45,662 nucleotides of DNA from positions 1 through 45,662 of the forward strand of contig NZ_JAPQNT010000016.1 in assembly GCF_028867965.1 (NCBI RefSeq). The letters are read 5' to 3'. Source of the DNA: Flavobacterium sp. SUN046 (GTDB taxonomy: Bacteria; Bacteroidota; Bacteroidia; Flavobacteriales; Flavobacteriaceae). A program made the translations under genes and the position numbers. The notes beneath the pieces were generated by a model. It had not been told where the DNA came from. It saw only the letters and a program-made list of their open reading frames with translations, and searched no databases. Below, in pieces: positions 1-10,500 of this stretch; within the stretch, counting starts at the first letter, position 1, and every line of letters starts with the position of its first letter.

Positions 1-3000
1 TCTGAATTCCTGCTTGAGTAGAAATCTCAGCATCTTTTGTCGATAAATCAAACAAACATGAAACACCATCATTGTTATCATCACAAACTACATAATTTGT
101 TGGTTGGGTGATTGTTGGGGCGGAGACTATAGAAATCGCAACAGTTACAGAACTTGCACATTGACCAGAACTAGGAGTAAATGTATAATTTCCAGAAGTT
201 GTATTGTTAAAAGTAGGTGACCAAGTACCAGTAATTCCATTATCAGATGTTGTTGGTAAAGGATTTGTTGTTCCACCAGAACAATATGTAGTACCAAAAC
301 TAAATGTTGGTGTTGTGGGAGTAGTTATTATATTAATGGTCATTGTTGTTGCATTTGCACATTGACCACTATTAGGCGTAAAAGTATAAGTTGTAGATGT
401 AGTATTATTAGGAGCTGGTGACCAAGTTCCTGAAATTCCATTTAAAGAAGTGGTTGGTAAAGGTGACAATGTAGCTCCACTACAAACAGGCGCAACTTGG
501 TTAAAAGTAGGATTAGTTTTTGCAGTAACCGTTATCGTTCCTGTAGAAGTTGTATTTCCGCAACCTCCAGTTAACGTTATAGTGTAATTAAAAGGAGAAC
601 CTACTGCACTTGATGGCGTTCCACTAATCGTAATTTGATTTGAAACAAAACTTCCATTAACTCCTGGAGGTAAACCAGAAAAAGTTGCTCCAGTTGCACC
701 AGAAGTATTGTAGGTAATTGAAGAAATAGCACTCCCAACACACACAATTTGATTGTTTGAATTTGCTCCAGAAGTTAAAACAATTGTGTTATTTGTTGTA
801 ATAGTAATTGTTCCGTTAGTTGATATATTTCCACAACCACCAGTAAGAGTTACAATATAATTAAATGGTGAACCAACAGCCGTAGAAGGAATTCCGCTAA
901 TGGTAACTTGATTAGAAGAAAAACTTCCATTAACTCCTGCAGGTAAACCAGTAACAGTTGCACCTGTTGCACCTGTTGTATTATAAGTTATAGTAGTAAT
1001 TGCTGTCCCAATACATGTACTTTGATTATTTGTACCAACACTAGAAGATAAAGAAATTGTATTAATAGGAGTGATTGTAATAGTTCCAGTAGCGGTTACA
1101 TTTCCGCATCCACCAGTTAATGTTACCATATAGTTAAAAGGCGAACCAATAGCAGTTGATGGAGTTCCACTTATTGTAACTTGATTAGAAGAAAAACTTC
1201 CGTTAACTCCTGAAGGTAAACCAGAAAAAGTTGCACCAGTTGCACCAGATGTATTATAAATGATTGGAGCAATAGTTGCACCTAAACAAACAGTTTGAGC
1301 ATTTGAATTACTTCCTGACGTTAATGTTATTGTATTTATTTGTGTAACATTTATAATTCCAGTAGCTGTAACATTTCCGCATCCACCAGTTAGGGTTATA
1401 GTATAGTTAAAAGGAGAGCCAACAACTGTTGAAGGAGTGCCACTAATTATAACTTGATTAGAAGAAAAGCTTCCATTAACACCAGAAGGTAAACCTGAAA
1501 AAGTTGCACCTGTAGCACCAGTTGTCGTGTATGTAATATTTATAATTGAATTTGAAACACATACTGTTTGATTATTTGAGTTGGCTCCAGATGTCAAAAC
1601 AATAGTGTTTGTTGGTGAAACTGTAATTGTTCCTGTAGCAGTTACATTTCCGCAACCACCAGTGAGTGTTACTGTATAATTAAAAGGAGAACTAACAGCA
1701 GTTGAAGGAGTTCCGCTAATTGTAACTTGATTTGAGGTAAAACTTCCACTAATTCCTGCTGGTAAACCAGAAAAAGTAGCACCAGTAGCACCAGTTGTGT
1801 TATAAGTTATAGTAGTAATTGCAGTTCCAATGCATAAAGTTTGATTATTAGTATTCGCTGCCGATGTTAAACTTATTGTATTTGAGGGTAAAATAGTAAC
1901 ATTTAAAGTTTGTGAACTTGCACAAGGATTTAATGATGCATTCGGAGTAAATACATAACTTCCATTAGTAGTATTATTTATTGTACTTGGTGACCATGTT
2001 CCACTAATTCCATTTGGAGAAGTCGTTGCTAATGTTGGTGCAGTGCTTCCTGAACAAAATGGCGAAATAGCAGGGAAATTTGGAGTTATTGGCGAAGTAG
2101 CACCATAAGCAGTTTGCGGACTTACGCAACCAACACCGTTAGCTACTAATGTAAAAGCAACACAATCACCTGCTGATAAACCATATACAGTATAATTAGA
2201 AGGAGCAACCCAAATTCCAGTTATAGCTGGACCTCCATTTATAGTATAACTATATGAAAAATTAGTTTGTCCAACATTACTAAAATCAAAATTTAATTGT
2301 GTTGGTAAAATTGTTTGAGGGCTTGCATAATCACAAAATAGATTTAATGAAGGTCCAGTATTAACAATATTTACAACAATTGGAACTCTAACACTTTCAC
2401 ATCCTGCAATAGTTTGACTAACATAATAAGTTGTTGAACCTAAAGTTGTAGTTGATGGAGTAGGAGGAATAATAGATGCAACTCCACCAGTAGCATTGGT
2501 TCCATACCAATTCAAAGTTCCTCCAGCACTTGCAGTAGCAGATAGTGGTGTAGCAATTGCGTTTTGACAATAACTAACCGGAGATGTTACAGTTGGAGGA
2601 TTAGTTGTCGTTAAATTAATAGTAACTGTTGAAGTTCTAGTTAAATTACAAATATTAGTTGCTGTCAGAGTTAACACAATAGAACTTCCTGCTGTATTTG
2701 GATCTATAGTATAATTAGTAGACAAATTATTTGCTGCAGAAAATGTACCACTCGGTGCAGTCCAGAGCACACTTTGTTGTCCTTGAGCTGTTCCTAATAA
2801 ACTAATTGTACTTCCTTTACATGCAGTTATTGAATTTCCAGCATTAACGGTAAAAGGTGGAATAGGAGCGTTACAACCAAAATTGACATACGAAGCAACA
2901 CCAGCAGGAGTAAAATTTACTGTTGAACCATCATTTTGCGCATTTGTTCCTCCATAAGTTCCGCTACTGTTTACTAAAAGACTTCTTTCGTAAGTTACCG

Positions 3001-3541
3001 TCTCAGTACAAGCACCACCGAATGACATTATTAAAGTTCTTAACCCAGGAACGACGTTCCAATTGGCAAAATTACCTCCAATTGTACTAGGGTTATTTTG
3101 AAAAATCATATAAATAGTTCCTGTAAGTGATGCAAACGAATTGAAAGCTACATTTATATTTTGACTTGTTACAAGAATTACTGTTGCATTTGCTGGTAAA
3201 ACTCCACCAGTAGGTTCTAAAATTTGACCACAGCTTCCTGCTGCTAAAATATCTGAATTTAAAGAAGCTACTTTAGAAGCGGTTGTAGCATCTTGAATTA
3301 AACCTAACCAAGGATTTGCGCCATTCGGCCATGTTACATTTAAAGTTGCAGTATTTAATGGTGCTGGACCTGCTTTAAATCGGACCATTTCATTATAACC
3401 TTCTTCATTTACAGGATTGTTAGGAGAACATGCATCAACAAGAATACTTTCAACTTCAAAACATTGAGCGAATGATTTTTGAAATGAAATTAAGGATAGG
3501 AATAGGAATACAACAAGGAATTTTCTAGTATTTTTCAACAT
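1..3541 (-). CDS. Giant repeat-rich secreted surface protein (N-terminal 1180 residues; 3' end outside window)
   Basis: An uninterrupted reading frame starts at ATG 3541 and runs off the window edge, so the protein exceeds 1180 residues. It opens with a signal peptide (MLKNTRKFLVVFLFLSLISFQ, cleavage near SFA-QC) followed by a region of about 200 residues rich in aromatic and Asn residues. Ig/PKD-like adhesin modules follow. Five consecutive modules between about 530 and 1890 recur at exactly 273 bp (91 residues), each with the pattern ATGATFSGLP, SNQVTISGTPS and YTVTLTGGCGN. Shorter modules of the form GTWSP...NNTT...YTFTPN..QCA flank them on both sides. Such proteins in Flavobacteriia are normally exported by the type IX system and often end in a gliding-associated C-terminal domain; that end is not visible here. 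Likely an adhesin or matrix protein; its ligand is unknown. It has its own promoter at 3569-3597. Confidence 0.93.
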   Translation of the reverse strand, partial: MLKNTRKFLVVFLFLSLISFQKSFAQCFEVESILVDACSPNNPVNEEGYNEMVRFKAGPAPLNTATLNVTWPNGANPWLGLIQDATTASKVASLNSDILAAGSCGQILEPTGGVLPANATVILVTSQNINVAFNSFASLTGTIYMIFQNNPSTIGGNFANWNVVPGLRTLIMSFGGACTETVTYERSLLVNSSGTYGGTNAQNDGSTVNFTPAGVASYVNFGCNAPIPPFTVNAGNSITACKGSTISLLGTAQGQQSVLWTAPSGTFSAANNLSTNYTIDPNTAGSSIVLTLTATNICNLTRTSTVTINLTTTNPPTVTSPVSYCQNAIATPLSATASAGGTLNWYGTNATGGVASIIPPTPSTTTLGSTTYYVSQTIAGCESVRVPIVVNIVNTGPSLNLFCDYASPQTILPTQLNFDFSNVGQTNFSYSYTINGGPAITGIWVAPSNYTVYGLSAGDCVAFTLVANGVGCVSPQTAYGATSPITPNFPAISPFCSGSTAPTLATTSPNGISGTWSPSTINNTTNGSYVFTPNASLNPCASSQTLNVTILPSNTISLTSAANTNNQTLCIGTAITTITYNTTGATGATFSGLPAGISGSFTSNQVTISGTPSTAVSSPFNYTVTLTGGCGNVTATGTITVSPTNTIVLTSGANSNNQTVCVSNSIINITYTTTGATGATFSGLPSGVNGSFSSNQVIISGTPSTVVGSPFNYTITLTGGCGNVTATGIINVTQINTITLTSGSNSNAQTVCLGATIAPIIYNTSGATGATFSGLPSGVNGSFSSNQVTISGTPSTAIGSPFNYMVTLTGGCGNVTATGTITITPINTISLSSSVGTNNQSTCIGTAITTITYNTTGATGATVTGLPAGVNGSFSSNQVTISGIPSTAVGSPFNYIVTLTGGCGNISTNGTITITTNNTIVLTSGANSNNQIVCVGSAISSITYNTSGATGATFSGLPPGVNGSFVSNQITISGTPSSAVGSPFNYTITLTGGCGNTTSTGTITVTAKTNPTFNQVAPVCSGATLSPLPTTSLNGISGTWSPAPNNTTSTTYTFTPNSGQCANATTMTINIITTPTTPTFSFGTTYCSGGTTNPLPTTSDNGITGTWSPTFNNTTSGNYTFTPSSGQCASSVTVAISIVSAPTITQPTNYVVCDDNNDGVSCLFDLSTKDAEISTQAGIQ
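530..1895 (-). repeat. Five in-frame 273-bp tandem modules inside the surface protein
   Basis: The equivalent base of a conserved Gly-Cys-Gly-Asn stretch falls at 558, 831, 1104, 1377 and 1650, a spacing of exactly 273 bp each time. The modules are clearly homologous but not identical, so the array is old or under diversifying drift. The block edges are approximate. Confidence 0.9.
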
Positions 3542-3568
3542 TTTATTTTAATTGTAAAATCGTTGCTA

Positions 3569-3597
3569 CAAAAATAGATAATTTAATTCATTGTCAA
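3569..3597 (-). promoter_or_regulatory. Flavobacterial promoter of the giant surface protein
   Basis: Read on the minus strand, a TAnnTTTG -7 element (TATTTTTG, 3576-3569) lies 18 bp downstream of a TTG -33 element (3597-3595), matching the Bacteroidota sigma-A consensus. The predicted leader to the ATG at 3541 is about 25 nt. Confidence 0.7.
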
Positions 3598-3646
3598 TTA
3601 AATTACAAATTAAAATAGCATTAAAATTGGTGGTTAATTAAAATAA

Positions 3647-3676
3647 AAAATCTCAAGAAATAAATCTTGAGATTTT
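3647..3676 (-). terminator. Terminator after tRNA-Tyr
   Basis: A perfect stem (TCTCAAGA / TCTTGAGA, extended by A/T pairs) with a 6-nt loop is followed on the minus strand by a run of T. It lies 8 bp past the tRNA 3' end. Confidence 0.8.
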
Positions 3677-3683
3677 AAATATG

Positions 3684-3765
<82 letters not shown>

Positions 3766-3783
3766 ATTCGCTTAACGAGATTG

Positions 3784-3814
3784 CAAATATAGAAACACTT
3801 TTTATGTTTCCAAA
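3784..3814 (-). promoter_or_regulatory. Promoter of tRNA-Tyr
   Basis: On the minus strand, -7 element TATATTTG (3791-3784) and -33 element TTTG (3814-3811) are separated by 19 bp. The -7 element ends about 18 bp before the tRNA 5' end. Confidence 0.75.
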
Positions 3815-3871
3815 TTAATTTAAAAATTAATTTTGTAATTTATTTTAAAGTTGTGGTTTTGAATTAAATAA

Positions 3872-3895
3872 AAAAATCTCCAATTGGAGATTTTT
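3872..3895 (-). terminator. Terminator of the TlpA-like gene
   Basis: A perfect hairpin AAAATCTCC-AATT-GGAGATTTT is followed by a T tract on the minus strand. It lies 23 bp past the stop codon of the gene at 3918-5069. Confidence 0.85.
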
Positions 3896-3917
3896 CTAGT
3901 TTAGTTAATTTTATGTA

Positions 3918-5069
3918 TTATTTCACTCCTAAAAGTTCTTTAATTTTAGCTTTTAATTCTTCACCTCTTAAATCTTTTACAACTACAATTCCGTTTGAGT
4001 CTAATATAAAAGTTGCTGGAATGGCTTCAACTCCATAAATAGCTGCAATAGGGTCTTTCCATTTTTTTAAATTAGAAACTTGTGTCCAAGTTATTTTATC
4101 CTTCGCAATAGCATCTTTCCAATTATTCAAATCATCATCAAGTGAAACTCCAATTATATTTAGACCTTTGCTATGAAATTCATTATAAATTGCTACAACA
4201 TTAGGATTTTCTGCTCTACATGGTCCACACCAAGATGCCCAAAAATCAATAATAGTTACTTTACCCAAAGATTGTTTTAAAGAAATCTCTTGTCCTTCAG
4301 GATTTTTAGCTGAAAAATCTGGAGCTAATTTTCCTACAAGTGCTGTTTCAGGCTTAATTTTATTATTTTTTTCAATGGTGTTTAATTTTTCTTGAATTGC
4401 TTTTCCTATTTTGGTAGCTTTTAAATCGGAGTCTATTGCATTAAATGTTTTTTTAATATTTTCCAAATTAAAATCTTGTGCACTGAACTTACTTTCCAGT
4501 ATTACCAAAGAAATGTAAGCATCAGTATTTTCTTCAGGAAATTTAGACATATAATCATTCATTTCTTTCTGAATTGCACTATATTCTTTATTTAGGCCTT
4601 CTAAACCAACTTTATTTTGTTTTTTCTGAAACTCCATTGCTTTTGCCATATTCTTATTTTGAAAAGCAACCAATCGTTTGTTAAAACCATTCAGTTTAGT
4701 ATTGAATTCTTGAAACACATCATTATTATGAGTTCCACCAATTTCTGATTTCCAAATACTATCTTTATCAATTGTAATATCTATCGCGCCAGTTTCAAGT
4801 ATAAATGGTATTGGTTGTTGTGTTCCTTGAATAAATATTGCTAACATATTCGGTTCTTTTACCTTTCCTTTAATTGTAAATTTACCATCTTTAACTTTAG
4901 CAGAATCCATATTTACAATTTGTCCAAATTCATTTCTAACTTTTAGAGTTATCATTTTACCATCAGGCAAGCCTTTGGCAGCTCCAGAAATTAAAAATTC
5001 GCCTTTAGGAACATTTGTACAACTAAATATTGTTAAGGAAAGAACAATTAAAACAACTATTTTTTTCAT
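3918..5069 (-). CDS. TlpA-like thiol-disulfide oxidoreductase, lipoprotein with DUF4369-type N-terminal domain
   Basis: The 383-residue protein begins with a lipoprotein signal peptide ending in a lipobox at Cys17 (LTIFSC). Residues of about 25-115 match the beta-rich DUF4369-type domain common in Bacteroidota thioredoxin lipoproteins. A charged helical stretch (about 115-245) leads to a C-terminal thioredoxin/TlpA domain (about 247-383) with redox motif WCGPC (Cys281, Cys284) and the cis-Pro region (AIPATF). It is expected to be lipid-anchored outside the inner membrane and to reduce or exchange disulfides; the partner is unknown. It is monocistronic, with a -7 promoter element at 5095-5102 and a strong terminator. 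It could also be annotated AhpC/TSA or redoxin family. Confidence 0.92.
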   Translation of the reverse strand: MKKIVVLIVLSLTIFSCTNVPKGEFLISGAAKGLPDGKMITLKVRNEFGQIVNMDSAKVKDGKFTIKGKVKEPNMLAIFIQGTQQPIPFILETGAIDITIDKDSIWKSEIGGTHNNDVFQEFNTKLNGFNKRLVAFQNKNMAKAMEFQKKQNKVGLEGLNKEYSAIQKEMNDYMSKFPEENTDAYISLVILESKFSAQDFNLENIKKTFNAIDSDLKATKIGKAIQEKLNTIEKNNKIKPETALVGKLAPDFSAKNPEGQEISLKQSLGKVTIIDFWASWCGPCRAENPNVVAIYNEFHSKGLNIIGVSLDDDLNNWKDAIAKDKITWTQVSNLKKWKDPIAAIYGVEAIPATFILDSNGIVVVKDLRGEELKAKIKELLGVK

Positions 5070-5094
5070 TGTAAGTGTATATTAAAATTTTTTG

Positions 5095-5102
5095 CAAAAG
5101 TA
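5095..5102 (-). promoter_or_regulatory. -7 element for the TlpA-like gene
   Basis: TACTTTTG on the minus strand fits TAnnTTTG, 25 bp before the start codon. I see no clear -33 partner. Confidence 0.5.
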
Positions 5103-5184
5103 TTTAAAATTAAATTAACTATTTGAATTTTATGATTTGTTTTTGATTATGACTGCAGCTTATCGAAAATAATAATTAAAAACA

Positions 5185-5213
5185 TTGTTTTTATCAATAA
5201 AGTATTAAATTTG
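5185..5213 (+). promoter_or_regulatory. Promoter of the secreted endonuclease gene
   Basis: TTG (5185-5187), 18 bp, then TAAATTTG (5206-5213). The -7 element overlaps an in-frame TTG at 5211, so that TTG cannot be the start. Translation most likely begins at ATG 5232. Confidence 0.7.
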
Positions 5214-5231
5214 TTGGTAATTTTATATAAA

Positions 5232-7217
5232 ATGTTAAAAAAATCCATAGTTATTATAACACTTTTTTTGTGCGGAATACTTCATTCACAAGTTGTTATA
5301 AATGAGTTAGATGCCGATACACCAAGTACCGATAATTTAGAGTTTATTGAATTAAAATCAACTTCACCTAATTTTGCTTTAGATGGTTATGTTTTGGTTT
5401 TTTTTAATGGATTGACGACTGGAACAGGTAATCTTAGTTATTTTGCTATTGATTTAGATAATTATACTACAGATATTAACGGAATAATTCATTTTGGAAA
5501 CTCTCAAGTATCTCCAACTCCAGCTATAATCATTCCATCGGCAACAATTCAAAACGGACCAGATGCTATTGGTTTGTACCTCGGTAATGCTAGTGATTTT
5601 CCATTAAATTCAGTTGCAAACACAACAGGATTAATAGATGCAATTGCTTATTCTAATAGTGCAACAACACAACCAACTGCCTTGATGAGTGCGTTGGGAA
5701 TTTCTATTTGTACTAATGAAAATCAAACTAATTTGGCTTCGACAAAATCAATTCAAAGAAAAGTTGATGGCACTTATGAAGTTAAAACTCCTACTCCAGG
5801 AATGAATAATGATGGTTCAGGAATAGTTTTAACTTACTTAACTCTTAGTACAAATGTTACCAATATTTCTGAGGGTCAAAATCTTACAATTACTTACAAC
5901 TCAACACAACCTATAACTGGAAATGATTTAGTAATTAATTTTTCATTATCGAATTCGGGTTTCAATACAGCAGATTATTCAGGATTAACAAATGTTACAA
6001 TTCCGGTTGGAGCGACGGTTGGTTCAACAATAATTCAAATTCTTAATGATGGTTTAAATGAAGGCGATGAAGAATTAAAAATAGTAGCAAATTCAATTCC
6101 GTCCAATTATAGTTTGTATAACAATAATTTAATAGTTAGAGTTAATGATATAAATTTTCAAGTTTTGCCTTTTGGAACTCCTGCAAATCCAACTCATGGA
6201 AACGTTTCAAGTACAGCTCCAACAGGTTATTATAGTTCATTAGAAGGTTTGTCTGGTACAGCTTTAAAACAAGCCATTCAAAATATAATTGCTAATCCAT
6301 CTATTGTACGTGTTCATAATTATGATGATGTTTGGGATATTCTTAAAAAGGCAGATCAAAACCCAGAAAATAGTAATCAAGTTTGGTTAATTTACACAGA
6401 AACAGCACGCTCAAAATTGGATGCTCAAAGCGGAAATAGTATAATTGGAAAATGGAATAGAGAACACATCTATTGTCAATCTCGTGGAGGATATTCAGTT
6501 GGTACAGATTATTTAACGCCTTTTGCTGATGGAATTAATATTTGGACAGCAACAACCGGAGCGAATGATATTGGTGCAGGAGTTTGTGATGCACATCATA
6601 TCAGAGCAGTAGATGGTCAAGAAAATTCTTCAAGAAATAACAGAAATTATGGTGTTGATTATAATGGTCCAACTGGAACACCAACAACTACTTGGAAAGG
6701 TGATGTTGCTCGTGCACTTTTTTACATGGCGGTTAGATATAGTTCATTGAATGTTGTAAACGGAAATCCTACTGATGGAACAATAGGACAAATAGGTGAT
6801 TTAACAACATTATTATCATGGAATCATTCTGATAGTTCAGATGATTTTGAAATGAACAGAAATAATTACATTTACACTTGGCAATTAAATAGAAATCCGT
6901 TTATTGACTATCCAGATTTGGCAGATTATGTTTGGGGTATCCATGCAAATGATGTTTGGTATGCAGCATTGTCAAATACTAATTTTAGTACTTCTAAAGT
7001 TATCATTTATCCAAATCCGGCTAAAGATAATTTTTCAATTACAGGTTTGTCTAATGATACTTCAGTAGCTTTATATTCTATTCTTGGAACAAAATTATTT
7101 GAGCAAAATGTAAGTGAACAAGGAACTTTTGATATTTCAAATTATAATTCAGGAATTTATATTTTGAAAATAACTTCGGATGGAACTACTATTGAACGAA
7201 AGATAATTAAAGAATAA
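5232..7217 (+). CDS. Secreted endonuclease I family protein with lamin-tail-like domain and T9SS sorting signal
   Basis: From ATG 5232 the protein is 661 residues. The order is: a signal peptide (MLKKSIVIITLFLCGILHSQ); a lamin-tail-like domain (VVINELDADTP...LEFIELKS, about 20-190); a Calx-beta-like domain (about 200-305); an endonuclease I domain (about 315-575) with the motifs WNREHIYCQSRGGY and HHIRAVDGQ holding the likely catalytic His residues; and a C-terminal Por sorting domain (IIYPNPA...LYSILG..., from about 589) ending KIIKE. The sorting domain predicts type IX secretion and removal of the tail. Function is probably extracellular DNA or RNA degradation for nutrient or matrix turnover. 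I rejected the upstream TTG at 5211 because a promoter -7 element covers it. Confidence 0.93.
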   Translation: MLKKSIVIITLFLCGILHSQVVINELDADTPSTDNLEFIELKSTSPNFALDGYVLVFFNGLTTGTGNLSYFAIDLDNYTTDINGIIHFGNSQVSPTPAIIIPSATIQNGPDAIGLYLGNASDFPLNSVANTTGLIDAIAYSNSATTQPTALMSALGISICTNENQTNLASTKSIQRKVDGTYEVKTPTPGMNNDGSGIVLTYLTLSTNVTNISEGQNLTITYNSTQPITGNDLVINFSLSNSGFNTADYSGLTNVTIPVGATVGSTIIQILNDGLNEGDEELKIVANSIPSNYSLYNNNLIVRVNDINFQVLPFGTPANPTHGNVSSTAPTGYYSSLEGLSGTALKQAIQNIIANPSIVRVHNYDDVWDILKKADQNPENSNQVWLIYTETARSKLDAQSGNSIIGKWNREHIYCQSRGGYSVGTDYLTPFADGINIWTATTGANDIGAGVCDAHHIRAVDGQENSSRNNRNYGVDYNGPTGTPTTTWKGDVARALFYMAVRYSSLNVVNGNPTDGTIGQIGDLTTLLSWNHSDSSDDFEMNRNNYIYTWQLNRNPFIDYPDLADYVWGIHANDVWYAALSNTNFSTSKVIIYPNPAKDNFSITGLSNDTSVALYSILGTKLFEQNVSEQGTFDISNYNSGIYILKITSDGTTIERKIIKE

Positions 7218-7225
7218 TTTTATAA

Positions 7226-7246
7226 TTACTTCCCGATACAGAAATT
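7226..7246 (-). repeat. Distal attachment site (copy of mnmE 3' end)
   Basis: On the minus strand this reads AAT TTC TGT ATC GGG AAG then TAA, encoding NFCIGK-stop. It matches the mnmE tail at 16 of 21 positions, with an identical core CCGATACA (plus strand 7233-7240). No coding sequence leads into it. Confidence 0.9.
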
Positions 7247-7280
7247 GGGAATCCCTATATTACTTATGTTTGATTATATG

Positions 7281-7311
7281 AGGTACAAATGAGGTACAAT
7301 AAATAATACCT
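7281..7311 (+). repeat. Arm-type integrase repeats, distal end
   Basis: AGGTACAAA (7281-7289) and AGGTACAAT (7292-7300) are direct repeats 11 bp apart. An inverted half copy (TACCT, 7307-7311) follows. The same pair occurs near the other end of the element. Confidence 0.75.
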
Positions 7312-7506
7312 CAAAAATAGTTGCTTACAAAAATTAGCATTTACAAATTAACTAAATTTAGTTTATAAATTCATTAGTAATTTCACTTTAATTTATATTT
7401 TGAAAATGTTTTATTTTCTTACAATAATATTTATCAAACTTTTATTACAAAATAAGTTTTTAGAAGTTTATTTTTCTTTAAAATTAAAATACAAAGCAAT
7501 AAAAAT
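7312..7506. other. Non-coding stretch between arm repeats and the DnaE-like gene
   Basis: Very AT-rich, with no open frame of note and no clear hairpin terminator for the convergent-facing DnaE-like gene. I see nothing else recognisable. Confidence 0.5.
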
Positions 7507-10500
7507 TTAATTATTGTTTTCCATTTTATATCTAGGTAATCCAATTTCGTGCTCTTGCGGATAAGGTGCTCTTTCAGTTGTGCTAATATCGCCACGAAGT
7601 TGTTCGGTAGCTTTAAATTGTAGTGAATTAGAATTAGAATATCTTGGATCTGGTTTAAAAGGCATTTTTGCCATTTTAGTAATTGTGATTGTTGGAAAAT
7701 GATAATCTACTTCAACTATTCCTAAAAGCAAATAACATCCGCCACCTTTGAAGGAATAATTGATTAAACTTTTTGGAAAGTGTGCGGTGTCAAAATATTC
7801 ACCATCAATATCAATCCAAGTTCCAAAATACATCATTCCGACTTTTGTGGGTACTTGTTTAATTGATACCAAGTATGCAATAAGTTTTACTTCTTTTTTT
7901 AAGTAACTGTTTAGATTTTTCGCAACAATAGTACTTCTGTATTTAGTTTCTAATAAATCAAAAGGTGAACAAGAAACAGGAAATCCCAACAATTCCATTT
8001 CATCAAAAGCATCTTCTAAAGCGGAACGTTTTATTAATGGAAATGTAAATTCCTTTGAAGGTTCATCAATTAGTAACAAACTACTTGTAGATGGTTTTTG
8101 ATGCATCAAAAGCATTCGAGCTTCAATAATCAATTGACTTTTGGTCTTGCCTGTACTTCTAAACGCACCTATAAAAATGAGTGTTTGTATACTTTCTAAT
8201 CCAGTAGGTACGCGCTTAACAAAGTCTTCAATTGATTTATAATCGCCGTTTAATTCTCTATTTGATACGATATTATGAATAAAGTCACTATTCAAATTAT
8301 TTAAAAGTAAAAAACCCAAGTACACATCAATACCAGAGACAGTAGTTTGCATGTAACTTTTATTTATACATGGATTATGAATAATTGCACCACTCATTTT
8401 TGCTTCGTGAATGTAAATTTCAGGTCGGTAAAATCCACCACCATTATTGATAGCAGCTACCATAAACTCAATACCGAAATATGTTTTTAAGTATAAACTT
8501 TGATAACTCTCCACTGCATAAGAAGCTGAATGCGCTTTACAAAATGAATAACCTGCAAAACTTTCAATCTGTCTATATACTTCTTCACTCAATTTCAAAG
8601 AATGTCCTTTTTTTTGACAAGATAGAAAAAATTGCTCCTTTACACTTTGTAATTCTTTTAATGATCTACCTTTTCCACTTATTGCTCTTCGCAAAATATC
8701 TCCATAAGATGCTTCTAAACCTGCATAATGCAATGCAATTTTTATAACATCTTCTTGATATACCATTACACCATAAGTTTCGCCTAGTTGTTCTTTAAAA
8801 ACTTCATGAAAATATTCAAACTTATCGGGGTGATTGTGTCTAAAAATGTACTCACGCATCATTCCACTTTGTGCAACTCCAGGACGAATAATACTTGAAG
8901 CGGCAACTAATGTTTTATAATTATCGCATTTTAGCCTTCGTAATAAACCACGCATTGCAGGACTTTCAATGTAAAAGCAACCCAATGTTTTACCAATACT
9001 TAATAATTCGTTGCATTTCCTTTCGTTTTTTGATAACGAAATATCAGTAATATCAACTTTAACACCTCTATTTTTTTCAATAATTTTTACTGCTTCATCA
9101 ATTGTTCCCAAACCTCTTTGGCTCAAAATATCGAATTTTTCAAAACCAATATCTTCGGCTACATGCATATCAAACTGAACTATTGGAAATCCTTTTGGTG
9201 GCATTTCAAGAGCCGTGAAATTGGTAATAGGTTCTTCAGAAATGATAATTCCACAAGAATGCATACTTCTTTGATTAGGGTATTTTTCGAGCATCATGCC
9301 GTATTCTCGAACATATTTTACGACTGAATTTGTTTCAATTTCTCTTCCTTTGGCTTTTGATAAACCATCTAATTCGTCTTTTGACAATCCAAAAACTTTA
9401 CCAACTTCTCGATGTATTGATCGGTATTTGAATTCTACATTTGTACCACAAAAAGCTACATGATTAGGATCAAATCGTTTGAAAATATAATCGAGAATAA
9501 AATCACGTTCTCGCCAAGACCAATCTATATCAAAATCAGGTGGACTTTTTCGGTTTTCATTTAAAAATCTCTCAAAATATAAATCCAATTCAATAGGGCA
9601 GATGTCTGTAATTCCAAGACAATAGCTCACAATACTATTAGCACCACTTCCACGACCAACATGCATAAAACCTTGACTTTTACTATACTGTACAATATCC
9701 CAAGTAATTAAAAAGTAACCGCTAAAGTTTAAATCATTTATTACTTTGAGTTCTTTTAATACTCTAGCTTTTGCTTCTTTGTTGTCTGTTCCATAACGTT
9801 TTATTAATCCGCTTTTTGCTAAATTTTCGAGTAGTAATCGATCACCTTCTTTACTTTTAGTATAGAATTTTTTGTTTCGAGGTGTTTTAAATTCAAATTC
9901 AAAGTTGCATTTTTCAATTAAATTTTGAGTATTTTCCAAAATTTCTGGATAGTCTACATAGTTCTCTATAATTTCATTTTCTGGAAAAAATATTTCGGTT
10001 TTTTTGCAAATGTCATCATCGGTAAGTTTTGATAATAATGTGTTATTCTCAATTGCACGTAAAATTCGATGCAAATTGAATTCTTTTTTAGATCTGAAAG
10101 TAACTGGTTGCAATACAACGCATTTCTGAATTGCGCTTTTCCATTCTGATTTGAATAATTTTATAATTTCCTCTGAACGAATTCCAATAAATTCAAAATC
10201 TCTTAATGTTTCAGGAATATTATCAATTGGATAAATGACAAATACATTTTCAAATAATGGTGCTTGTATTGGTAGTTCTGTTCCAGATAAATTATGTTTG
10301 GTAAGTAGCCGACACATTTCACCAATTCCTTTTTGGTTTTTTGCTAAAGCTATGTAAATCAATTTATTATTTTGTCTAAACTCAACTCCAACTAGAGGTT
10401 TTATTTGTGCTTCTTCACAAAGTTTTTTAAATTCATAAATGCCTGTAATGGTATTGATGTCAGTTAAAGCCAATGATTTAATTCCAAAACGTTTTGCCTC

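Noticed and set aside
5211..5231. TTG at 5211 as the start of the endonuclease
   Set aside because: A TAnnTTTG promoter element covers it, and the signal peptide fits ATG 5232.
7281..7311. Short repeats as a CRISPR array
   Set aside because: Only two 9-bp copies without spacers; matching copies at the other element end point to integrase sites. No CRISPR array or cas gene is seen anywhere.
8481..8747. Plus-strand open frames inside the DnaE-like, hsd, mnmE and other genes
   Set aside because: They lie opposite strongly conserved proteins, have no family resemblance and no start signals, so they are shadows.
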